64,000 nt of DNA from Paludibacteraceae bacterium (GCA_017387515.1 JAFOFC010000011.1:1-64000); one strand, 5' to 3'. Shown: positions 34,798 to 44,469, counted from the first letter of the stretch. The notes: generated by a model from the sequence alone, not told the origin. Numbers and translations are program-made.

Positions 34798-35130
34798 ATG
34801 ACAGAAATTACAAAATGCCCTAAATGCAACGGAGAGTATGTTTACTTTGACGGTTCGCTTTATGTGTGCCCCGACTGTGGTCACGAGTTTAACGAAGAAG
34901 ATATTGTCGCTGCAGAAAGTGCCGATATTGCCAAAGATAGCAACGGTGTAGAATTGTTAGATGGCGATTCCGTAACTGTAATCAAAGATCTTAAAGTAAA
35001 AGGTTCGTCCATGGTAATCAAACGTGGCACCAAAGTAAAAAGCATCCGCCTAACCGACAACCCCGAAGAAGTAGATTGCAAAATAGACGGCAGCAGCATC
35101 GTGCTAAAAACCTGCTTCTTGAAGAAATAG
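34798..35130 (+). CDS. yjdM: Zinc ribbon protein, YjdM/PhnA family
   Basis: A 110-residue protein with an N-terminal zinc ribbon (CPKCNG and CPDCGHEF) and the C-terminal PhnA domain (DSNGVELLDGDSVTVIKDL, quoted in part, and VKGSSMVIKRGTKVK). It was once linked to phosphonate use through its name, but YjdM-type proteins have no proven enzymatic role. Full length. A strong terminator follows. Confidence 0.93.
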   Translation: MTEITKCPKCNGEYVYFDGSLYVCPDCGHEFNEEDIVAAESADIAKDSNGVELLDGDSVTVIKDLKVKGSSMVIKRGTKVKSIRLTDNPEEVDCKIDGSSIVLKTCFLKK

Positions 35131-35146
35131 AGAAGTCTTATATACA

Positions 35147-35188
35147 AAATAAGTTGGCTAACATTCTTTAGCCAACTTATTTTTTTCT
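35147..35188 (+). terminator. Terminator after yjdM
   Basis: AAATAAGTTGGCTA pairs with TAGCCAACTTATTT around an 8-nt loop and is followed by a long T run. Confidence 0.88.
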
Positions 35189-35191
35189 TGA

Positions 35192-35298
35192 GCAAATTAC
35201 CAGCAAATTAAATTACATTACAACTCTATTGACAATCAATATGTTATAAAATAATATCAGATTTTATATTCTTGCTAGCAAATTACCAGCAAATTAAA
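35192..35298. repeat. First pair of 21-nt repeats beside the GmrSD-like gene
   Basis: The unit is GCAAATTACCA followed by GCAAATTAAA, so it is itself a tandem of two near-identical 11-mers. Copies lie at 35192-35212 and 35278-35298. The 65 nt between them share nothing obvious with the matching gap at the other side. The whole gap 35131-35441 holds no gene. Confidence 0.85.
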
Positions 35299-35441
35299 TT
35301 TCGTAAACAAACTACTGACAAAATATATTCACAACCTGAAAAATATAAAGATTCAATTCTTCATTGATGACGAATTGGTAATATCAACTTTATTGGATTT
35401 TATGCTATGAAAGATTATGCACAAACTAAAAGTAATAGTAA

Positions 35442-37280
35442 TCAACTATTCCAAATACATTTTACTATTTCAAATAAGAGTTTCTGTCTTTCTTCAAGTT
35501 CATCAGGACCGAATTTATCCATCGGTCTGAAGTTTAATTTTGAAGCATTTATCCAGTTAGTAAAATCAAGATGTGACTTATAACTATCAGCTCTCAAAGT
35601 TTCATTCCAATACAGAGTGTTAGCATAAGAAATCAATTTATCAGAATATGTTTCGTTGTTGCTAGAAATATTATCTTTCCCTTTTAATAGCAGTAAACCA
35701 CCAAGTCTATTGCGTTCACTTCTGAATCTTTCTTCATCATTTTCGAATAGCGCATAGTTCTCTTCATTTTCGGCAAGTATGTGTTCGATATGAAAACCAT
35801 TTGTACTTCCTGTATTTACTACTAAATTATACAAGTTATGACGCATATCCATTTTTGTGTTATCAGCAATGAACTCTTCTATGCGAGCGAAGAAATATCT
35901 TTTAAATCTTTTGTCCAAATCAATTCCTGTTTCCTTAAAGTAGCCATAGCTGAAAGTAGAACATAAATCGGAATTGCTATATTTGTCTTGAAGTATTTCA
36001 ATTAGCGAGCTGTTAAATACATTTTTTATTTCGGATACATCTTTCTCTCTAATCCGTTCACTGATTTTGTACATCATCTCATTAAACTTGTTACTGTCAT
36101 AAGCTCTTTGCAATTGAAGCAAACAAAACAGACGGTCTATCTGATAGGAAACAGCCTTAATTTTCTCCTGTTCTTGATTATCATGAACTCTACACGCAGA
36201 AAGTATCAGTAAGAACTGTTGTCCTCTATCAGTAAGAGAATTGTAATAAGTATAGCGAAAGTCTTTATTATAAGTTGCCGAATAGCCCTGTAGTTTAATA
36301 AAGAGGTCAGTATAATACGAAAAGTCATTTTGCAGAAATTTTTTTACATTGTTGGGATTGTGGTCAAGATTTAAATTTGTTTCCGCAAATAATGCTCTGT
36401 GATACTCTTTATCAAATTTTCTGCTCTCACCTATGGTATTCGCAAATTTTGCTTTAAGAAGATATATGAAAAAATTGTCTATTTGGTCAGGATTGTTCGC
36501 ATTGATTGCATTTACACGGCTATCCCATAACTCATTAAAATTCAAAGTATTCAATTCTTCTTTGTCAATTTGCCCTAACAATTTTCCTTTTAATATTTCA
36601 TATGGTTTAAGCCGAACACCTCTATCATTAATAACCTCAAAAACCATTGGTACATCTGTTTGTTCCACTTTAAGATTGATAATAACCAAGCGATACATAA
36701 AGTAAAACACAAATCTTTCGAAAATATTCTTGTCTTTCAACTCGTTATCTAAACGTTTTGATATAACAGCATAATTTTTGTCCAAGTTTGATGCAGTTAT
36801 TCCTGTGTCCGTGGGAATGTCTTCAGCACCATCAAACAAAGCCTTTAATGTTGGCTCATGAATCTCATGATTAAGCCAAAATGTTTTTTTATAACCAGAA
36901 CGACCAACAATCTTGTCTGCAATCCAATCTTTTAAGTCTGATTGAAAAGAATCAGCTTGATGGTACAACTTTATCAAAATCAAAGTCAAAGTAGTTAGTC
37001 GTTGTTGACCATCAACAATGTACAATCTATTTGATTCCTCATCAAGGTTAGTAACATATGTATTCATGTAGTACCACGAGTACTTTGTAATTATTTGATC
37101 ACTTGAAATCGAACTTTGTGCAAATCGTTTATGCTCTTCTGTGAATTTATAAAAAACATCATCGAGAAGACGAATAACAGGGACAGAATCCCATTTATAT
37201 TGTCTTTGATAAAAGTCAATATAATATGTTGTATTTGAAAACAACGTATCAATGTTTTGATTTAAAGGTGAAACATCCAT
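35442..37280 (-). CDS. DUF262 and DUF1524 (GmrSD-type) protein
   Basis: A 612-residue single-chain protein. The N-terminal DUF262 part has YQRQYKW at residues 24-30, IVDGQQRLTTL at 88-98 and NDRGVRLKPYEILKG near 217, the nucleotide-binding motifs of the GmrS family. The C-terminal DUF1524 part has HIEHILAENEEN and a later asparagine in NRLGGLLLL, the HNH-like nuclease site of GmrD. GmrSD enzymes cut modified phage DNA using a nucleotide. This suggests a type IV restriction or similar defence role. It is bracketed by pairs of 21-nt repeats and lies beside an AlbA_2 gene on the same strand. Confidence 0.88.
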   Translation of the reverse strand: MDVSPLNQNIDTLFSNTTYYIDFYQRQYKWDSVPVIRLLDDVFYKFTEEHKRFAQSSISSDQIITKYSWYYMNTYVTNLDEESNRLYIVDGQQRLTTLTLILIKLYHQADSFQSDLKDWIADKIVGRSGYKKTFWLNHEIHEPTLKALFDGAEDIPTDTGITASNLDKNYAVISKRLDNELKDKNIFERFVFYFMYRLVIINLKVEQTDVPMVFEVINDRGVRLKPYEILKGKLLGQIDKEELNTLNFNELWDSRVNAINANNPDQIDNFFIYLLKAKFANTIGESRKFDKEYHRALFAETNLNLDHNPNNVKKFLQNDFSYYTDLFIKLQGYSATYNKDFRYTYYNSLTDRGQQFLLILSACRVHDNQEQEKIKAVSYQIDRLFCLLQLQRAYDSNKFNEMMYKISERIREKDVSEIKNVFNSSLIEILQDKYSNSDLCSTFSYGYFKETGIDLDKRFKRYFFARIEEFIADNTKMDMRHNLYNLVVNTGSTNGFHIEHILAENEENYALFENDEERFRSERNRLGGLLLLKGKDNISSNNETYSDKLISYANTLYWNETLRADSYKSHLDFTNWINASKLNFRPMDKFGPDELEERQKLLFEIVKCIWNS

Positions 37281-37359
37281 ATAAGTTAATTTTTAAGTTA
37301 TTATAAAATTTGAAGAATTGTTTAATATATTATATTGGCATACATAATATATTTCTTGA

Positions 37360-37468
37360 GCAAATTACCAGCAAATTAAAATAAAATATCTATTTCATTG
37401 GATATCAGCATTATAAGCAGAATGCCTCAAATTTAAAGTCCAACGCTGCAAATTACCAGCAAATTAAA
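37360..37468. repeat. Second pair of 21-nt repeats
   Basis: Identical copies of the unit described at 35192 lie at 37360-37380 and 37448-37468, 88 nt apart. The last base of the second copy touches the stop codon of the AlbA_2 gene. Copies 1 and 3 are also both preceded by TTCTTGA. Confidence 0.85.
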
Positions 37469-38920
37469 TTATGCCCACACTGGTATATATCTCATATAAC
37501 GTTTTGCAGTCTCAGGATCTAGTGCCTTTATTTGCAACCTAGACACAGATTCTTTTATCAATCTAGATATACTGCCTGCGGTCGTCTCTTTTACATTGAA
37601 CCTAGTTCTCAATGACTTATTAGTCAGAGCATCACCTTGTATATACATTAAGCAAGCATGAAGATAACATGACCAGAGCTTGTCTTCCATCTGAATATTA
37701 CCAAACTCCATTTCAGAAAATAAAGTAACTTTTGTACTATCCTGAAATACTTCAATGCGGGGAGCTGGAAGGAATTGAGCCTCGCATGTCAATACCATTC
37801 TATCCCAACCACGGCCAAGTTCTTCACACATCTTCAATCTACGCATGAGAGAAGCTAGTTTTTCATTTCTTGACTTCGGAGGGTTATCAATAATACGAAA
37901 CACATCTACTAATGGTGTTCCTGGATTTGTCACCTCTATACGATTATCAAATATCTCTACTACTGGAGCTGCGCCTGTTATATAAAAGTCTTGATGGATA
38001 AGACTGTTTGCAATCGCTTCTCTTACGGACGGTAGGGGAAATTTGCTTGTTGTCAACAATTGAACCGAGTTTACATCTTCATTGCTTGGCAATAACGCAT
38101 TAACATAACGTACAATATTCTCAAAACAAACTGCATAACCTTGATTAAATGGCTCCTCTTTTTGAATTAGCAATCTATTGATACCCATGTATTGGACTAC
38201 ACGCATTGCCTTGCGTCCTAATCTAGCAAATTCATTTAGATTCTTTGCAAACAGTATTGCTCCTAAGTTTGTTATCGAATATAAACCATTATCTTGCTTG
38301 TAAATAATTCCGTCCTCAACAAGGTAATGTACTACAGAATCTTTTTCAACTGGTTGGGGTATTTTTAGTAAGGTAAAGTAGGCATCAACTTGAAGTAATC
38401 TGATAACATCCTCATACCTTTGGTCTGTCTTTACGCGAACATCCTCGAACTGGGCATTACGCAACTTATCCCATAACTGAGCACGGAATACCGGAAATTC
38501 ATGTAATTTCTTTGTGTAACTTCCACTACGGATATAGTCTACCTTCTGAAATGCAACTGGTTCATTAAGTGCCTTATGAATTCTAATCAACTCAACGTGT
38601 TTGCCATCTATTTCTGTTTCATAGAATTCAAAATCAGCATTTTTGGAAAGAAGATAACGAAGCCAATTTTCTAATTCTTGTTCGCCTTTCTTTGCAAGTT
38701 GAAGACGTACTTTAGTACCAACGATTTCATGACTTTTATCATCCACTCCCCATATCATATAGGCATAATCACGATCATTCAGTGTTGCACTATTAGAAAG
38801 AGCACTTATATCCTCACCTACCATTGTAGGTTCACAGTTGTTATGCTTAAATTCTACCCATTCAATTTCCTTTGGTAGTTTACAAAGTTCATTTATTAGT
38901 ATATCTATATTTCCTAACAT
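37469..38920 (-). CDS. AlbA_2 domain ATP-binding protein
   Basis: A 483-residue protein with the same layout as the AlbA_2 gene at 13432 but only distant similarity. It has WVEFKHNN at the start of the AlbA_2/Schlafen-like domain, YMIWGVDD, a HATPase_c_4 region with REAIANSLIHQDFY and IFDNRIEVTNPGTP, and a C-terminal winged-helix-like end. The role is unknown; such proteins are common in defence islands. A -7 TATCTTTG lies at 38976-38983 on the minus strand. It precedes the GmrSD-like gene, but 188 nt with repeats separate them. Confidence 0.85.
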   Translation of the reverse strand: MLGNIDILINELCKLPKEIEWVEFKHNNCEPTMVGEDISALSNSATLNDRDYAYMIWGVDDKSHEIVGTKVRLQLAKKGEQELENWLRYLLSKNADFEFYETEIDGKHVELIRIHKALNEPVAFQKVDYIRSGSYTKKLHEFPVFRAQLWDKLRNAQFEDVRVKTDQRYEDVIRLLQVDAYFTLLKIPQPVEKDSVVHYLVEDGIIYKQDNGLYSITNLGAILFAKNLNEFARLGRKAMRVVQYMGINRLLIQKEEPFNQGYAVCFENIVRYVNALLPSNEDVNSVQLLTTSKFPLPSVREAIANSLIHQDFYITGAAPVVEIFDNRIEVTNPGTPLVDVFRIIDNPPKSRNEKLASLMRRLKMCEELGRGWDRMVLTCEAQFLPAPRIEVFQDSTKVTLFSEMEFGNIQMEDKLWSCYLHACLMYIQGDALTNKSLRTRFNVKETTAGSISRLIKESVSRLQIKALDPETAKRYMRYIPVWA

Positions 38921-39141
38921 ATTTAGTTTATTTTTTTATAAAGAAAGATATAAATAAATTTTAGACCAATAAGCACAAAGATAATGATAAATTATTTCAT
39001 AATAATAAGATTGGATAAAACTTACATTTCCTAAGATACTAAAACAGATACTAGTTGCTGTCATATTCATTTTACTTGAGTATATTATCTTCCTATATTA
39101 CAACATATTGTATAATTACACATAATTTTATGAAGACATAA

Positions 39142-39179
39142 AAAAATAGCGTGCAACTTAAAAGTTACACGCTATTTTT
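39142..39179. terminator. Terminator after dnaK
   Basis: AAAAATAGCGTG pairs with CACGCTATTTTT, with inner AACTT/AAGTT pairing. It lies 18 nt beyond the dnaK stop on its strand. Confidence 0.88.
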
Positions 39180-39196
39180 CCTAGATAAATTAGACT

Positions 39197-41119
39197 TTAC
39201 TTAACCTCCTCAAAGTCGGCGTCTTGTACGTTGTCGCCAGCGTTTTGAGCACCGCCTTGGGCTCCGCAACCGCCTGCACCGCAGTTAGGATCGGCTTGAG
39301 CACCGCCTTGAGCAGCGTTAGCAGCGTTGTACATGTCTTGGCTAGCAGCGTGGAAAGCATCGTTTAGTTCTTTCATGGCAGCATCAATAGCGTCTAAGTT
39401 TTGCGATTTGTGCGCTTCTTTTAGTTTGCCAAGAGCCGCTTCGATAGGCGCTTTTTTGTCGGCTGGAATCTTATCGCCAAGCTCTTTTAGTTGTTTTTCG
39501 GTTTGGAAAATCATACCGTCAGCTTGGTTTAGTTTATCGATGCGTTCTTTTTCTTTTTTGTCGGCTTCTGCGTTAGCTTCAGCTTCGGCTTTCATGCGTT
39601 TGATTTCGTCGTCGCTTAGGCCAGACGATGCTTCAATACGAATGTTTTGTTCTTTGCCTGTAGCTTTGTCTTTAGCCGATACGTTTAAGATACCATTAGC
39701 GTCAATGTCAAAGGTCACTTCAATTTGAGGTACACCACGTGGAGCAGCTGGAATGCCATCTAAATGGAACATACCAATTTGTTTGTTGTCGCGTGCCATA
39801 GGACGTTCACCTTGCAATACGTTAATTTGTACAGAAGGTTGGTTGTCGCTAGCAGTAGAGAATACTTCCGATTTGCGAGTAGGAATGGTGGTGTTAGCAT
39901 CAATTAGTTTGGTCATTACACCGCCCATGGTTTCAATACCCAACGATAGAGGAGTAACGTCAAGCAACAACACGTCTTTTACTTCGCCGGTTAATACACC
40001 ACCTTGAATAGCAGCACCTACGGCTACCACTTCGTCGGGGTTAACACCTTTAGAAGGAGCTTTGCCAAAGATTTCTTCTACTTTTGCTTGAATAGCAGGG
40101 ATACGAGAAGAACCACCTACTAAGATAACTTCGTCAATGTCTGATTTGCTCAAACCTGCGTCAGAAAGTGCTTTTTGGCAAGGAGCAACGGTAGCTTGAA
40201 TCAAACGGTCGGCCAATTGTTCAAATTTAGCACGAGTAAGGTTCATTTGCAAGTGTTTAGGCACACCGTTAACTGGCGCAATGTAAGGCAAGTTAATTTC
40301 GGTGCTGGTAGAGCTAGAAAGTTCAATTTTAGCTTTTTCGGCAGCTTCTTTTAAACGTTGAAGTGCCATAGGATCTTGACGCAAGTCAACACCTTCTGCA
40401 GCTTTAAATTCGTCTGCCAACCAGTCAATAATAACGTGGTCAAAGTCGTCACCACCTAGGTGAGTGTCACCGTTGGTCGATTTTACTTCAAATACGCCAT
40501 CGCCCAATTCCAAAATAGAGATATCGAAGGTACCACCACCCAAGTCAAACACGGCAATTTTCATGTCTTTTTGGGTTTTGTCCAAACCGTAAGCCAAAGC
40601 AGCAGCAGTAGGTTCGTTTACAATACGTTTAACAGTTAAACCTGCAATTTCGCCAGCTTCTTTGGTTGCTTGACGTTGTGCGTCGCTAAAGTAAGCAGGA
40701 ACAGTAATAACGGCTTCTGTTACTTCGGTACCCAAATAATCTTCGGCAGTTTTTTTCATTTTTTGCAAAATAATAGCCGAAATTTCTTGTGGCGTGTACA
40801 ATCTGCCATCGATGTTAACACGAGGAGTGTTGTTGTCGCCACGATCTACTTGATAAGGAACACGTTGTGTTTCTTTCATGGTTTGGTCGTAGGTTTCGCC
40901 CATAAAACGTTTAATAGAGAAAATCGTTTTTTTAGGGTTAGTAATAGCCTGACGTTTAGCAGGGTCGCCTACTTTGCGCTCGCCACCATCAATAAATGCA
41001 ACAATTGATGGAGTAGTGCGTTTACCTTCGCTGTTTGCAATAACAATAGGATCGTTGCCTTCCATTACGGCAACACAAGAGTTAGTTGTTCCTAAGTCAA
41101 TACCAATAATTTTTCCCAT
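39197..41119 (-). CDS. dnaK: Molecular chaperone DnaK (Hsp70)
   Basis: A 640-residue Hsp70. The start [19 protein letters not shown] (part quoted), the GGGTFD phosphate motif, the [18 protein letters not shown] linker-substrate domain region and the C-terminal lid are all present. The tail is glycine- and alanine-rich and ends [12 protein letters not shown], close to the usual EEV end. It folds proteins with DnaJ and GrpE, neither of which is nearby. The upstream region has a sigma-54-like promoter and a palindrome instead of a CIRCE element. Confidence 0.98.
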   Translation of the reverse strand: MGKIIGIDLGTTNSCVAVMEGNDPIVIANSEGKRTTPSIVAFIDGGERKVGDPAKRQAITNPKKTIFSIKRFMGETYDQTMKETQRVPYQVDRGDNNTPRVNIDGRLYTPQEISAIILQKMKKTAEDYLGTEVTEAVITVPAYFSDAQRQATKEAGEIAGLTVKRIVNEPTAAALAYGLDKTQKDMKIAVFDLGGGTFDISILELGDGVFEVKSTNGDTHLGGDDFDHVIIDWLADEFKAAEGVDLRQDPMALQRLKEAAEKAKIELSSSTSTEINLPYIAPVNGVPKHLQMNLTRAKFEQLADRLIQATVAPCQKALSDAGLSKSDIDEVILVGGSSRIPAIQAKVEEIFGKAPSKGVNPDEVVAVGAAIQGGVLTGEVKDVLLLDVTPLSLGIETMGGVMTKLIDANTTIPTRKSEVFSTASDNQPSVQINVLQGERPMARDNKQIGMFHLDGIPAAPRGVPQIEVTFDIDANGILNVSAKDKATGKEQNIRIEASSGLSDDEIKRMKAEAEANAEADKKEKERIDKLNQADGMIFQTEKQLKELGDKIPADKKAPIEAALGKLKEAHKSQNLDAIDAAMKELNDAFHAASQDMYNAANAAQGGAQADPNCGAGGCGAQGGAQNAGDNVQDADFEEVK

Positions 41120-41221
41120 AATTTTTATTTTTTAATTGTTATTTGTCTTTTGTCTTTTGTCTCTTGTCGCTTGTAATAAATATACTAGCAACGAGCAACG
41201 AGCGACTAGCGACTATCTTAT

Positions 41222-41238
41222 TACAAATTCCGTGCCAA
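41222..41238 (-). promoter_or_regulatory. Candidate sigma-54 promoter of dnaK
   Basis: Read on the minus strand this is TTGGCACGGAATTTGTA. It matches the -24/-12 consensus TTGGCACG-N4-TTGCA with one mismatch. Transcription would start near 41210, giving a leader of about 90 nt. A palindrome TGACA-aag-TGTCA lies 21 nt further upstream (41260-41272). Confidence 0.55.
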
Positions 41239-41309
41239 AGCCAATCGCCCTTTAAAAACTGACAAAGTGTCAAAAATATGTCATCGACTTATAAATTTGG
41301 CAAAATAAT

Positions 41310-41340
41310 TTTGCGGTAACACGCCTTTGTACTACTTTTG
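41310..41340 (+). promoter_or_regulatory. Promoter of the S9-like gene
   Basis: A -33 TTTG at 41310-41313 and a -7 TACTTTTG at 41333-41340 with a 19-nt spacer. Because the start site would be near 41347, translation must begin at ATG 41368 and not at the in-frame TTG 41338. Confidence 0.65.
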
Positions 41341-41367
41341 AATGCAGAAACCTTTTATACTATAGTT

Positions 41368-43281
41368 ATGAAAAAGCTAGGTTTATTTTTAGTGCTAATG
41401 GCATGTTGTTTAGGAACTTATGCCAATGCGCCTGTGTTAGTATCGTTGCAAGATGGTAAAAATTATGCCCGATTATCGGACGATAAAACCATTTTATTGA
41501 GTGGCGATTACAAAACTGGCAAAGAAGACACCCTAGTGGTGTTCGCTAAAATGCGTAATGTACCTTTAAAAAAAGTAGAGGCATTTCGTTTTAGTCCTGA
41601 TTACAAACGCGTTTTGCTACGTGCGTCCGATAAAAATTACATGGTATACCAATTTGCCAACAACCGATGTGACAAATTGTCGGTAAAAGGCAAACAAAAT
41701 ATGCCAATCTTTAGTCCTGATGGCAGTATGATTGCATTTGAACGCGATAATAACTTGTTTATTAAGAGGCTGTTATACGATACCGAGGTGCAACTAACTA
41801 CCGATGGCAGTACTACCACGCATAATGGTGTTTTGTCGGTAGAATCTGCCAATGCATTTGGCAAAACCCACCAAATGGCATGGTCTAACGATAGCAAATG
41901 CTTTGTGTACACTAAAAATAATAAGGTGTACATGTACCATGTTCAGTACAAATGGAACAAACCCATCCAGTTGCCCGAAGGCGAAAAAGTGCACATCACC
42001 CAAATTAAATGGAGTTACAAAAACAATTTGTTTGCCGTGATGTACCTTGACGAAGTGCAAAAAAAATTAAGCGTAGCCATGGTAAATGCCGAAACCTTGA
42101 TTGCCAAACGCGTTTATACCTATACCGATAACCGATTTATATCGCCCGATATTGCATCTACCATTTTATTCTTTCCAGAAAACGATAACTTTGCTATTTT
42201 GAGCGACAAGGATGGTTATATACATGCCTACGTGTATACTCAAGCCGGTATTTTAAAACATCAAATAGGCAAAGGCAATTTTGATGTAACCAAAATTTAC
42301 GGGTACGATGCCAAAAATAAATTGGTTTACTACCAATCTACAGAAAATGGTCCATTAAACAGAGGGGTATATGCCATTGGCTTATACGATGGCAAAAAAC
42401 GTGCATTGGCTACACAGGATGGCACCAACGATGCCTCTTTCTCTGCTAATTACAGCTATTTTGTACGTACGTATAGCAGTATTCAACAGCCTTTTGTATA
42501 TACTGTATGCGATAACAAAGGCAACGACTTGCGGCAACTTTATCAGGACACCATTAATTTGGGTATTCAAAAAGAAGAATATAACTTTGCAAATGGACTT
42601 TCTGGTTGGATTTTACGCAAGCCAGGCGTAAAAAATGCCCCTGTTATTTTTGATGTAACCGATGCCCAAAACCAATGGAAACAAGATGTATCGTACAAAT
42701 TGGCAGAGCAAGGGTATGTGGTGGCTACAGTAGCGGCACACGGCAACTTAGGTTATGGTAAAGATTACCGCAAAGCCATTTATGGCAATATCTTTAAGGT
42801 GCCAGCGCTAGATTATATAGTCGCTGCCAAAACCCTTATAAAAGATGGCATTTCAGACGGCAAAAACCTATTTATCATGGGTAATCGATTGGCCAGTGGG
42901 GTAGTGTTTGCTGCCATGATGCAGCCTGATTCGCCCTTTGTAGGTGGCATTTGTATTTCGCCCGTAACCGATTTGCTAAACTATAACCCCATACGCGTAA
43001 CACGCTACATGAACAAAGAGGGGGTAACCGGTGGTTACAAAACCAACCAAGCTGTGGGCAATGTCAAAAATATTAAAGGCAAGTTGTTGCTAGTGCATGC
43101 CATGAACGATGGCGATAATCCAATCGATAATACCAATAAGTTGGTAGAAGAATTGGTAAACCACAACGTACAATTCGAAATGCAATTGTACCCCAATCGC
43201 GACGAAAGCTTTACCGCATCGCTTTTACAACCACACTTGCTAACCCGTATACTTAACTTTATAAAAGGAAACATTAAATAA
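41368..43281 (+). CDS. S9/prolyl oligopeptidase-like protein, probably inactive
   Basis: A 637-residue secreted protein with a signal peptide ending TYANA. The first 350 or so residues are a beta-propeller like that of DPP IV (FSPDGSMIAFERDNN, then KTHQMAWSNDSK). The C-terminal alpha/beta hydrolase matches S9 peptidases, but the nucleophile motif GxSxG reads GNRLASG, with R507 in place of serine. The aspartate in LLVHAMNDGDNP is kept, while the loop that should hold the histidine reads YPNRDESF. It may be a binding protein and not a peptidase. The sequence is otherwise intact. Confidence 0.8.
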   Translation: MKKLGLFLVLMACCLGTYANAPVLVSLQDGKNYARLSDDKTILLSGDYKTGKEDTLVVFAKMRNVPLKKVEAFRFSPDYKRVLLRASDKNYMVYQFANNRCDKLSVKGKQNMPIFSPDGSMIAFERDNNLFIKRLLYDTEVQLTTDGSTTTHNGVLSVESANAFGKTHQMAWSNDSKCFVYTKNNKVYMYHVQYKWNKPIQLPEGEKVHITQIKWSYKNNLFAVMYLDEVQKKLSVAMVNAETLIAKRVYTYTDNRFISPDIASTILFFPENDNFAILSDKDGYIHAYVYTQAGILKHQIGKGNFDVTKIYGYDAKNKLVYYQSTENGPLNRGVYAIGLYDGKKRALATQDGTNDASFSANYSYFVRTYSSIQQPFVYTVCDNKGNDLRQLYQDTINLGIQKEEYNFANGLSGWILRKPGVKNAPVIFDVTDAQNQWKQDVSYKLAEQGYVVATVAAHGNLGYGKDYRKAIYGNIFKVPALDYIVAAKTLIKDGISDGKNLFIMGNRLASGVVFAAMMQPDSPFVGGICISPVTDLLNYNPIRVTRYMNKEGVTGGYKTNQAVGNVKNIKGKLLLVHAMNDGDNPIDNTNKLVEELVNHNVQFEMQLYPNRDESFTASLLQPHLLTRILNFIKGNIK

Positions 43282-43368
43282 AGGAGAGTTGAGAAAGGAG
43301 AAAGGAGAGTTTTTTGATGAAACGAACTCGACTCACCAAATAACCGAATAACCAAATCACCAATAATT

Positions 43369-44274
43369 ATGAAACCAACATTGTATGTAATGGCGGCAGG
43401 TATGGGAAGCCGCTACGGAGGTCTTAAACAAATGGACGGACTAGGTCCAAATGGCGAAACCATTATCGATTATTCTATTTTTGATGCCATTCGTGCCGGA
43501 TTTGGCAAAGTGGTATTTGTAATTCGCCGCGATTTTGCCCAAGATTTTAAAGACATCGTAATCTCAAAGTTTGAAAGTAAAATTCCCGTTGAGGTTGTAT
43601 ACCAAGATATTACCGCTTTGCCAGAAGGCTATACTCCTAATCCAGAGCGTGTTAAACCATGGGGTACCAATCACGCTATTTTAATGGGAAAAGACGTTGT
43701 AAAAGAGCCTTTTGCTGTTATTAACGGTGACGATTTTTACGGATACGAATCGTTTAAAGTATTGGCAGACCAATTGACGGCCATGACAGGCAAAAAAGGC
43801 GAGTATTGCATGGTGGGTTTCCCCGTTAAAAATACCTTGTCAGAAAGTGGTACGGTGTCGCGCGGTGTATGCCAAAGCAACGAAGCAGGCAATTTGGTCT
43901 CTATAGAAGAACATACCAAAATAGAAGCCATTAACGGTAGCATTGTAAACCACAACGACGATGGTACCGAAAAAGAAATTGCACCCGATACCCCAGTTTC
44001 TATGAACATGTGGGGCTTTACACCCGACTATTTTGAGTACTCATACGAATTCTTTAAAGAATTCCTAAAAGAAAACGAAAAGAGCCTTAAAGCAGAATTC
44101 TACATTCCTACCATGGTAGATTACCTAATTAATAATGGAAAAGCTACCGTTAAGGTGCTTAATACCACTTCTAAATGGTTTGGAGTAACTTATGCAGACG
44201 ATAAACCCAATGTACTTTTGCAATTAAATGCGCTAATTGCTAAGGGTGTGTATCCTAACAAACTTTGGGAATAA
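43369..44274 (+). CDS. Sugar nucleotidyltransferase family protein
   Basis: A 301-residue nucleotidyltransferase. It starts MKPTLYVMAAGMGSRYGGLKQ (part quoted), the pyrophosphorylase loop GxGxR, followed by INGDDFYG with the metal-binding aspartate and MNMWGFTPDYF. It resembles glucose-1-phosphate uridylyl- or thymidylyltransferases, though the exact sugar is open. Length is normal. A micro-repeat leader (AACCGAATAACCAAATCACC) comes before the start. Confidence 0.88.
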   Translation: MKPTLYVMAAGMGSRYGGLKQMDGLGPNGETIIDYSIFDAIRAGFGKVVFVIRRDFAQDFKDIVISKFESKIPVEVVYQDITALPEGYTPNPERVKPWGTNHAILMGKDVVKEPFAVINGDDFYGYESFKVLADQLTAMTGKKGEYCMVGFPVKNTLSESGTVSRGVCQSNEAGNLVSIEEHTKIEAINGSIVNHNDDGTEKEIAPDTPVSMNMWGFTPDYFEYSYEFFKEFLKENEKSLKAEFYIPTMVDYLINNGKATVKVLNTTSKWFGVTYADDKPNVLLQLNALIAKGVYPNKLWE

Positions 44275-44275
44275 A

Positions 44276-44397
44276 TCTAAAATTATTTTAGAGGTAGATT
44301 TCTGCGTTACGCTTGCCCTCTAAATCCTCATTTACGTTAGTAAACTCCGGTTTTTCGGGCTTCGCAAGCCTTGAACTATACCTTTAAAATAATTTTA
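44276..44397. repeat. Intergenic element with long terminal inverted repeat
   Basis: The first 26 nt (CTAAAATTATTTTAGAGGTA and following) match the reverse complement of about 44372-44397 at most positions. The centre holds GCGTTACGCTTGCC and GGGCTTCGCAAGCC, which can form smaller hairpins. It may be a MITE-like repeat or an RNA structure after the nucleotidyltransferase gene. Confidence 0.55.
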
Positions 44398-44413
44398 TGT
44401 GTCCTTGAGGTCC

Positions 44414-44455
44414 ACACAAAAAGAGCGACTAAATTTTTAGTCGCTCTTTTTGTGT
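44414..44455. terminator. Strong bidirectional terminator
   Basis: ACACAAAAAGAGCGACTAAA pairs almost perfectly with the mirror arm ending at 44455. It separates the converging nucleotidyltransferase and T9SS cargo genes. Confidence 0.88.
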
Positions 44456-44469
44456 CATCATCTTATTTC

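Noticed and set aside
35192..37468. Possible CRISPR array from the 21-nt repeats
   Set aside because: Only two copies occur on each side, the spacings are 65-67 nt, a whole gene lies between the pairs, and no cas genes are seen.
39327..41008. Open frames opposite dnaK
   Set aside because: dnaK is certain and full length; antisense frames are common opposite this gene.
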